Assembly: GCA_018335615.1 (NCBI GenBank)
Contig: JAGXRS010000145.1
Span: forward strand, 1-10,646
Reading direction: 5' to 3'
DNA from: Hydrogenophaga sp.
GTDB taxonomy: Bacteria > Pseudomonadota > Gammaproteobacteria > Burkholderiales > Burkholderiaceae_C
DNA: 10,646 nt
Shown: positions 6,401 through 10,646 of the stretch, one piece after another
How the letters are laid out: each line of letters begins with the position of its first letter
Position numbering within the stretch: the first letter of the stretch is position 1
Notes under the pieces: model-generated
Told to the model about the DNA's origin: nothing
Database searches by the model: none
What the model saw: only the letters and a program-made list of their open reading frames with translations
Position numbers and translations under genes: made by a program

Positions 6401-6444
6401 CACCGGGGCTGATTATGTCAGCCCGTCACCGACGAATGCGGCGT

Positions 6445-6702
6445 TCAGCCCTGCAGCAGCGGCATCAGGCCGCCCTGGCCGTCCAGCGCGTACAGGTCAT
6501 CGCAGCCACCCACATGGGTCTGGCCGATGAAAATCTGCGGCACGCTGGTGCGCCCGGTGATGGCCTTCATCTGCGCCCGCAGATCGGGCTTGCCGTCTAC
6601 AAACACCTCTTCGAGGTCGGTGACGCCGCGCTTTTCCAGCAAGGCCTTGGCGCGGCTGCAGTACGGGCAGTAGGCGCTGGTGAACATTTTCACGGTGGGC
6701 AT
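6445..6702 (-). CDS. grxC: Glutaredoxin 3 (GrxC family)
   Basis: A small glutathione-dependent thiol-disulfide oxidoreductase of the cytoplasm that reduces protein disulfides and mixed disulfides. The 85-residue product matches the usual 82-90. It has a thioredoxin fold with the dithiol active site CPYC at 12-15, the cis-proline motif TSVPQIFI (52-59), and the glutathione-binding GGCDDL (65-70). The ATG at 6700-6702 is supported by an upstream AAGGA with about seven bases spacing on the minus strand. It sits 43 bp after the rhodanese gene and before secB. The terminator at 6360-6400 follows about 45 bp past its stop, so part of the transcription probably ends there. Confidence 0.95.
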   Translation of the reverse strand: MPTVKMFTSAYCPYCSRAKALLEKRGVTDLEEVFVDGKPDLRAQMKAITGRTSVPQIFIGQTHVGGCDDLYALDGQGGLMPLLQG

Positions 6703-6727
6703 GGGAATTCCTTCAAACGGTGGAGCC

Positions 6728-6741
6728 GGGGGCAATCCCCC
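6728..6741. other. Small hairpin between rhodanese gene and grxC
   Basis: GGGGG (6728-6732) and CCCCC (6737-6741) form a 5-bp GC stem around a 4-nt loop. On the minus strand it begins right after the rhodanese stop and precedes the grxC ribosome binding site. There is no T-run after it, so it is more likely an RNA-stabilising intercistronic hairpin than a terminator. Confidence 0.35.
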
Positions 6742-6745
6742 ATCT

Positions 6746-7156
6746 TCAGCTTTTTTCCACCGGCAGGCTCGCCGTGCGCCAGGCACCCATGCCGCCGGAC
6801 AGGGAATGCACGTTCTCATAGCCGAGCTTCTTGGCGGTGGCCAGGGCGCGGTTGGAGCGCATGCCGGAGGCACACACCAGCACGACCGGGGTCGCTTTGT
6901 TTTTCACCACGCCCGTCAGCTTGGCCTCCAGCTGGGCCAGGGGCACGTTCTTGGCCCCGATCACATGACCAGCCGCATATTCCTCAGGCTCGCACACGTC
7001 CACCACCACAGCTTTCTCGCGGTTCATGAGCTGCACCACCTGGGGGGCCGTGAGCGAGCCGGCGCGGCCACCCGCGGTGATCGCGGGGAACATCAGCATG
7101 GCGCCCGCTGTGAAGGCCACAGCGATGAGAATCCAGTTTTCGATAAAAAAACTCAC
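6746..7156 (-). CDS. Membrane-anchored rhodanese-like protein (YibN-like)
   Basis: A single-domain rhodanese, expected to carry persulfide sulfur or act in thiol chemistry at the membrane; its substrate is not known from sequence. The 136-residue product begins with one hydrophobic segment (residues 8-28, IL then AVAFTAGAMLMFPAITA), likely a membrane anchor. The rhodanese domain follows from about residue 35 to 131. The active-site loop CASGMRS (95-101) has the nucleophile Cys95. DVCEPEEYAAGH (53-64) is the conserved substrate-side motif, with Cys where many families have Arg. The start is GTG (7154-7156), backed by a good AAAGGTG ribosome binding site six bases away. It is first in a minus-strand cluster with grxC, secB and gpsA, the same order as yibN-grxC-secB-gpsA of E. 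coli, and divergent from gpmA. Confidence 0.9.
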   Translation of the reverse strand: MSFFIENWILIAVAFTAGAMLMFPAITAGGRAGSLTAPQVVQLMNREKAVVVDVCEPEEYAAGHVIGAKNVPLAQLEAKLTGVVKNKATPVVLVCASGMRSNRALATAKKLGYENVHSLSGGMGAWRTASLPVEKS

Positions 7157-7304
7157 AGGAACACCTTTCAGTTAAGCCCCGGATTTTAGAATGCCCGGCT
7201 GAGCTTCGCCGGCCGGCCGGCTGTTCGGCCCCTGCGTCTGACCGCTGGACTGACCACCCCCTTTGCCCGGCGCCCTGCCGGGCCTTCAACGTTTCACTGT
7301 TGCC
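7157..7304. promoter_or_regulatory. Divergent rhodanese/gpmA promoter region and gpmA leader
   Basis: This 148-bp gap separates the minus-strand rhodanese cluster from plus-strand gpmA. Its one AT-rich patch, ATTTTAGAAT (7183-7192), reads TAGAAT on the plus strand (7187-7192) and TAAAAT on the minus strand (complement of 7183-7188). Each is 5 of 6 to a -10 box. No convincing -35 boxes are seen. The plus-strand leader of about 105 nt would contain the perfect 14-nt palindrome at 7208-7221 (GCCGGC repeats). It would also contain a hairpin, GCCCGGC (7265-7271) with GCCGGGC (7277-7283), ending 21 bases before the gpmA ATG. No Shine-Dalgarno sequence precedes that ATG. Confidence 0.4.
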
Positions 7305-8048
7305 ATGTACAAACTCGTCCTGATCCGCCACGGCGAATCCACCTGGAACCTCGAAAACCGCTTCACCGGCTGGACCGACGTGGACCTCACGCCCACCGGC
7401 GTGGCGCAGGCCATGGCAGCGGGCAAGCTGCTCAAGGCCGAGGGCTATGACTTCGACATCGCCTATACCAGCGTGCTCAAGCGCGCCATCCACACCCTGT
7501 GGCACACGCTGGACCAGATGGACCGCACCTGGCTGCCCGTGGTCAAACACTGGCGGCTGAACGAGCGCCACTACGGCGCCCTGCAGGGCTTGAACAAGGC
7601 CGACATGGCCAAGCAGTACGGTGACGAACAGGTGCTGATCTGGCGCCGCAGCTACGACACCCCGCCGCCGGCGCTGGAAGCCACGGATCCCCGTTGTGAG
7701 CGGGGCGACCGCCGCTACGCCCTGCTGAACCCGGAAGACGTGCCGCTGACCGAGTGCCTGAAGGACACCGTGGCCCGCGTCATGCCGTTCTGGAACGAGG
7801 CGCTGGCGCCTGCGATCCGCTCCGGGCGCCGCGTGGTGGTGGCCGCGCACGGCAACAGCATCCGGGCGCTGGTGAAGTACCTCGACGGCATCAGCGACAC
7901 CGACATCGTGGGCGTGAACATCCCCAACGGCATTCCCCTCGTGTACGAACTCGACGCCGACCTCAAGCTCATCAAACGCTACTACCTGGGCGACGCCGAA
8001 GCCGCTGCCCAGGCTGCCGCCGCGGTGGCCGCGCAGGGCAAGGGCTGA
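7305..8048 (+). CDS. gpmA: 2,3-bisphosphoglycerate-dependent phosphoglycerate mutase
   Basis: GpmA interconverts 3- and 2-phosphoglycerate in glycolysis and gluconeogenesis through a phosphohistidine intermediate. The product has 247 residues (250 in E. coli). It carries LIRHGESTWN (6-15) with phospho-acceptor His9 after Arg8, FTGWTDVDLT (20-29), TSVLKRAIHTL (55-65) with Arg60, WRLNERHYGALQGLNK (83-98) with Glu87, RRSYDTPPP (114-122) and AHGNSIRALVKYLDG (181-195) with His182. NIPNGIPLVYEL (205-216) closes the fold. All catalytic residues fall two positions before their E. coli equivalents. The Ala-rich tail (231-243) is a minor oddity. The ATG at 7305 gives the family start; there is no clear ribosome binding site. 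It is divergent from the rhodanese cluster and 131 bp upstream of ctpA. Confidence 0.97.
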   Translation: MYKLVLIRHGESTWNLENRFTGWTDVDLTPTGVAQAMAAGKLLKAEGYDFDIAYTSVLKRAIHTLWHTLDQMDRTWLPVVKHWRLNERHYGALQGLNKADMAKQYGDEQVLIWRRSYDTPPPALEATDPRCERGDRRYALLNPEDVPLTECLKDTVARVMPFWNEALAPAIRSGRRVVVAAHGNSIRALVKYLDGISDTDIVGVNIPNGIPLVYELDADLKLIKRYYLGDAEAAAQAAAAVAAQGKG

Positions 8049-8179
8049 GGCGCCCCGTTCGCTGCGGGAATGTCCCCCTAAGGGACTTGCGGAACCCGGC
8101 AGCCTCCCGTTGCTCCAAGGTGTATATTGACCCGCAGGCGGGCTGGCGTGGCCCGCACGGTGTCGTGCGAGGAATTTCC
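8049..8179 (+). promoter_or_regulatory. gpmA-ctpA spacer with hairpins and ctpA ribosome binding site
   Basis: The gap holds GTCCC (8074-8078) facing GGGAC (8081-8085 region) as a small stem shortly after gpmA. It then has TATATT (8123-8128), a 5-of-6 match to a -10 box without a convincing -35 partner. A hairpin follows: GCGGGC (8138-8143), 7-nt loop, GCCCGC (8151-8156). GAGGA at 8169-8173 lies six bases before the ctpA ATG and is a good ribosome binding site that fixes that start. Whether ctpA has its own promoter or shares the gpmA transcript is open. Confidence 0.35.
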
Positions 8180-9676
8180 ATGGGTAAGCAAGTGAGTCAC
8201 AAGCTGAAGATCGCCGGTTGGGTCGCGGTGGGTGCGGTGGCCGGGGCCCTGACCACGGTGCAGTTGCAGGCGGTGGCCCGCGGCACGCTGGCGCCCCTTC
8301 CCCTGGAAGAGTTGCAGCAGCTCGCCGCCGTGTTCGGCATGGTCAAGACCGACTACGTGGAGCCCGTGGACGAGAAAAAGCTCATTTCCGAGGCCATCAC
8401 CGGCATGGTGGCCAGCCTGGACCCGCACTCCCAGTATTTCGACAAGAAGTCTTTCAGGGAATTCCGCGAAGGCACCAGCGGGCGCTTCGTCGGCGTGGGC
8501 ATCGAGATCACCATGGAAGACGGCTTCGTGAAGGTCGTCTCGCCCATTGAGGACTCGCCCGCGTTCCGGGCCGGCCTCAAGACCGGCGACCTCATCACCA
8601 AGATCGACGACACGGCCGTCAAGGGCCTGGCCATCAACGATGCCGTCAAGCTCATGCGGGGCGAGCCGCGCACCAAGGTGCTGCTCACGATCTTCCGCAA
8701 AGACGAGAACCGCACCTTCCCCGTCACGATCACCCGCGAGGAAATCAAGACCCAGAGCGTGAAGTCGAAAATGGTCGAGCCCGGCTACGCCTGGGTGCGG
8801 GTGTCGCAGTTCCAGGAACGCACCATCGAAGACTTCACCCGCAAGGTGGAAGAGCTCTACAAGGCCGACCCGAACCTCAAGGGCCTGGTGCTCGACCTGC
8901 GCAACGACCCGGGCGGCCTGCTGGATGCCGCCGTGGCCCTGTCGGCAGCGTTCCTGCCGGAAAACGTGACCGTCGTGTCCACCAACGGCCAGCTGGAAGA
9001 CAGCAAGTTCGTCTACAAGGCCATTCCGCAGCACTACCTGCGCCGGGGCGGCCCCGACCCGATCCAGCGCCTCACCGTGGCCACCCAGGGCGCCCTGAAG
9101 AAGGTGCCGCTGGTGGTGCTGGTGAACGAAGGCTCGGCCTCCGCCAGCGAGATCGTGGCCGGTGCGCTGCAGGACCACAAACGCGCCACCATCCTGGGCA
9201 GCCAGACCTTCGGCAAGGGCTCGGTGCAGACCGTGCGCCCGCTCGGCCCCGACACCGGCCTGAAGCTCACCACGGCCCGCTACTACACACCGCTGGGCAC
9301 CTCGATCCAGGCGCGCGGCATCGTGCCCGACGTCATGATCGACGAGACCGCCGAGGGCAATGTGTTCGCCGCGCTGCGCACCCGCGAAGCCGACCTGCAG
9401 AAGCACCTGGGCAATGGCCGGGGCACCAATGGAGCGCCCGTGCCGATGACCGACGAGCGGCGCGCCGAGGAGCAAATGCGCGAAGAGGTGCGTGAACTGG
9501 CCCGCAAGCGCCTGGAAGAGGAGTCGAAGAAGAACCCGGGCCAGCGCCTGGTGCCCGAGTTCGGCAGCGAAAACGACTTCCAGCTGCAGCAGGCGCTGAA
9601 TCAGCTCAAGGGCCGGACCGTGATCGCCAGCAAGACGCAGACCGTGCGGACGGCTGAAGAGAAAAAAGACAACTGA
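8180..9676 (+). CDS. ctpA: Carboxy-terminal processing protease, S41 family (CtpA/Prc-like)
   Basis: A periplasm-facing serine protease that cleaves proteins near their C-termini; in other bacteria such enzymes tune cell-wall hydrolases. The product has 498 residues. A hydrophobic segment at 11-33 looks like a signal peptide or anchor. A helical region with DYVEP and SLDPHSQYFD (79-88) follows, then a PDZ domain (about 96-185, GVGIEI to VTIT). The peptidase domain comes next, with LVLDLRNDPGGLLDAAV (236-252), NEGSASASEIVAGALQD (316-332) and SQTFGKGSVQT (341-351). By alignment with E. coli Prc the catalytic pair is Ser321 and Lys346. The last 100 residues are charged, with a probable coiled coil at 424-450. 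The ATG at 8180 has a strong ribosome binding site. The position after gpmA recalls phosphoglycerate mutase-linked envelope genes in gammaproteobacteria. Its substrate here is unknown. Confidence 0.93.
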   Translation: MGKQVSHKLKIAGWVAVGAVAGALTTVQLQAVARGTLAPLPLEELQQLAAVFGMVKTDYVEPVDEKKLISEAITGMVASLDPHSQYFDKKSFREFREGTSGRFVGVGIEITMEDGFVKVVSPIEDSPAFRAGLKTGDLITKIDDTAVKGLAINDAVKLMRGEPRTKVLLTIFRKDENRTFPVTITREEIKTQSVKSKMVEPGYAWVRVSQFQERTIEDFTRKVEELYKADPNLKGLVLDLRNDPGGLLDAAVALSAAFLPENVTVVSTNGQLEDSKFVYKAIPQHYLRRGGPDPIQRLTVATQGALKKVPLVVLVNEGSASASEIVAGALQDHKRATILGSQTFGKGSVQTVRPLGPDTGLKLTTARYYTPLGTSIQARGIVPDVMIDETAEGNVFAALRTREADLQKHLGNGRGTNGAPVPMTDERRAEEQMREEVRELARKRLEEESKKNPGQRLVPEFGSENDFQLQQALNQLKGRTVIASKTQTVRTAEEKKDN

Positions 9677-9687
9677 TCCAGAAGAGG

Positions 9688-9706
9688 CCGCGGCGCCCTG
9701 CCGCGG
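9688..9706 (+). other. Hairpin in the ctpA-moeB spacer, over the moeB start region
   Basis: CCGCGG occurs twice (9688-9693 and 9701-9706) around a 7-nt loop, and the two copies are mutually complementary. The right arm overlaps GGTGG (9705-9709), the only ribosome-binding-site-like string before the TTG start at 9716. The hairpin could limit translation of the downstream gene; this is inference. Confidence 0.4.
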
Positions 9707-9715
9707 TGGCCGCCC

Positions 9716-10474
9716 TTGAACGACGCCCAGCTCCTGCGCTACTCGCGCCACATCCTCCTTGAAGAACTCGGCATCGAAGGTCAGGAGCAGCTGCTCGCTT
9801 CGCATGCGCTGGTGGTCGGTGCCGGCGGGCTGGGCTCACCGGTCGCGCTCTACCTCGGCAGCGCTGGCGTGGGCCGCATCACCGTGGTGGACCACGACGT
9901 GGTGGATGAGACCAACCTGCAGCGCCAGATCGCCCACAACTTGGCGCGGGTGGGGCTGCCCAAGGCGCTGTCGGTGCAGCAGGCCATTGCCGCCATCAAC
10001 CCCGACGTGCAGGTGACACCCGTCACGCAACGTGCCAATGCGGCGCTGCTGGACGAACTGGTGGCGCAGGCTGATGTGGTGCTGGACTGCACCGACAACT
10101 TCGCCACCCGCCACGCCATCAACCGCGCCTGCGTGCAGCACCGCAAGCCGCTGGTGTCGGGCGCGGCGATCCGCATGGACGGGCAGCTCAGCGTGTACGA
10201 CGTTCGCCAGGGCGACAAGCCCTGCTACGCCTGCGTGTTCCCCGAGAACAGCGGCGTGGAAGAAACCCGGTGCGCCACCATGGGCGTGTTCGCACCGCTG
10301 GTGGGTATCGTGGGCACGCTGCAGGCGGCCGAAGCGCTGAAGCTGCTCACCGGCATGGGCTCGCGCCTGGCCGGCCGGCTGATGATGATCGACGGTCGTG
10401 ACATGGCCTTCAACGAGATCGCCCTGCCCCGACACCCCGGCTGCGCCGTGTGTGGCGAAGCACACGTCGCCTGA
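9716..10474 (+). CDS. moeB: E1-like sulfur-carrier adenylyltransferase, MoeB/ThiF/HesA family
   Basis: Enzymes of this family adenylate the C-terminal glycine of a small sulfur-carrier protein (MoaD for molybdopterin, or ThiS for thiamine). The 252-residue product begins LNDAQLLRYSRHILLEELG, the usual MoeB/HesA start. It has the ATP-binding GAGGLGSPVALYLGSAGVG (35-53), DHDVVDETNLQRQI (59-72), Lys83, DCTDNFATR (124-132), and ETRCATMGV with Cys186. Two zinc-type CxxC pairs are present, at 170/173 and 243/246. There is no added C-terminal rhodanese domain. Which carrier it serves cannot be decided here, since no moaD or thiS is in the window; the symbol moeB is the likeliest choice. The start is TTG (9716-9718), with no upstream ATG or GTG in frame after the ctpA stop. 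It lies 39 bp after ctpA, in the same reading frame, and is probably cotranscribed. Confidence 0.88.
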   Translation: MNDAQLLRYSRHILLEELGIEGQEQLLASHALVVGAGGLGSPVALYLGSAGVGRITVVDHDVVDETNLQRQIAHNLARVGLPKALSVQQAIAAINPDVQVTPVTQRANAALLDELVAQADVVLDCTDNFATRHAINRACVQHRKPLVSGAAIRMDGQLSVYDVRQGDKPCYACVFPENSGVEETRCATMGVFAPLVGIVGTLQAAEALKLLTGMGSRLAGRLMMIDGRDMAFNEIALPRHPGCAVCGEAHVA

Positions 10475-10481
10475 ACGGCCC

Positions 10482-10493
10482 CCGTTCGAACGG
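10482..10493. other. 12-nt palindrome after moeB
   Basis: CCGTTCGAACGG is a perfect palindrome lying seven bases past the moeB stop, in the 21-bp gap before the possible convergent gene. It could form only a 4-bp stem with a TCGA loop, with no T-run, so a terminator role is weak. Confidence 0.25.
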
Positions 10494-10495
10494 AC

Positions 10496-10646
10496 TCAGT
10501 TCGCCGCGCGAGCGGTTTCTGCGCTCCTGACGGACGGGTTCGGGCACGGCCCGTGGCGGCGGCGGAACGCCCGTGGCTCCTCGGCGTCGGGCATCTGGAA
10601 CACGCCCCGCCGCCGGCTGCGCGCCACCGCTTCTTCATGGGCATAC
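10496..10646 (-). CDS. Possible C-terminal end of an unrecognised minus-strand gene
   Basis: A minus-strand frame enters from the right edge and is open for 49 codons to a TGA at 10496-10498. The translated end is rich in Arg and Ala (for example EEAVARSRRRGVFQMPDAEE) and I do not recognise it. Its third codon positions are strongly G or C, as in the neighbouring genes, and it would end 21 bp from moeB as a convergent neighbour. The evidence is thin: in DNA this GC-rich, other frames across the same stretch, including two on the plus strand, are also open. The 172 bases 10475-10646 may instead be non-coding or belong to another frame. Confidence 0.35.
   Translation of the reverse strand, partial: YAHEEAVARSRRRGVFQMPDAEEPRAFRRRHGPCPNPSVRSAETARAAN

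Noticed and set aside
7754..8179. In-frame upstream extension of ctpA overlapping gpmA
   Set aside because: It would add 142 residues that are a shadow of gpmA. The ATG at 8180 has a strong ribosome binding site and is followed directly by a signal-like segment.
8078..9805. Minus-strand open frame of about 575 codons opposite ctpA
   Set aside because: It is a GC-rich shadow of ctpA. It has His/Gln/Gly-rich low-complexity composition and no family motifs, while ctpA has full S41 and PDZ signatures.
1..10646. A novel defence, mobile or biosynthetic system in this window
   Set aside because: Every substantial open frame with recognisable motifs is a housekeeping gene in a typical order. No integrase, transposase, toxin-antitoxin pair or compositional break was seen.

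Overview
The window reads as ordinary chromosome of a GC-rich betaproteobacterium, most likely Burkholderiales and probably Comamonadaceae. The protein sequences are typical of that group, for example the PanC variant with FVNRLQF where most families have FVNPxQF. Coding density is high, and the gaps between genes carry short GC-rich hairpin repeats of a kind common in these genomes. No tRNA, rRNA, CRISPR array, insertion sequence, phage gene or attachment site was seen. All recognised genes are core metabolism or protein-handling genes.

Layout. (a) 1-2651 is an NAD de novo synthesis block: the C-terminal third of nadB on the plus strand converges on a minus-strand nadC-nadA pair. Together these are the whole aspartate-to-nicotinate-mononucleotide route. 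(b) 2652-4586 is a pantothenate block, panB then panC on the plus strand, divergent from nadC across 74 bp. (c) 4587-4839 is a convergent gap filled with nested inverted repeats. (d) 4840-7156 is a minus-strand cluster in the order membrane rhodanese, grxC, secB, gpsA. This matches the conserved yibN-grxC-secB-gpsA order of Escherichia coli. An apparent intrinsic terminator lies between grxC and secB. (e) 7157-10474 is a divergent plus-strand run of gpmA, a ctpA-type S41 peptidase and a MoeB/ThiF-type E1-like enzyme. A phosphoglycerate mutase gene divergent from the rhodanese cluster is also seen in E. coli, although there it is the non-homologous gpmM. (f) 10475-10646 holds a possible convergent minus-strand gene end.

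How the genes fit together. NadB and NadA make quinolinate and NadC converts it to the NAD precursor. PanB and PanC make pantoate and pantothenate for coenzyme A. GpsA makes glycerol-3-phosphate for phospholipid, SecB keeps exported proteins unfolded, GrxC and the rhodanese handle thiol and sulfur chemistry, GpmA is glycolytic, and CtpA is an envelope protease.

I found no convincing undescribed system. The observations worth a second look are non-coding: the dispersed hairpin family (two clear copies and one diverged copy), a 97-nt nested inverted repeat, the terminator-like element in the secB leader, a panB-panC spacer with mutually exclusive pairings, and two divergent promoters whose -10 hexamers appear to overlap on opposite strands.
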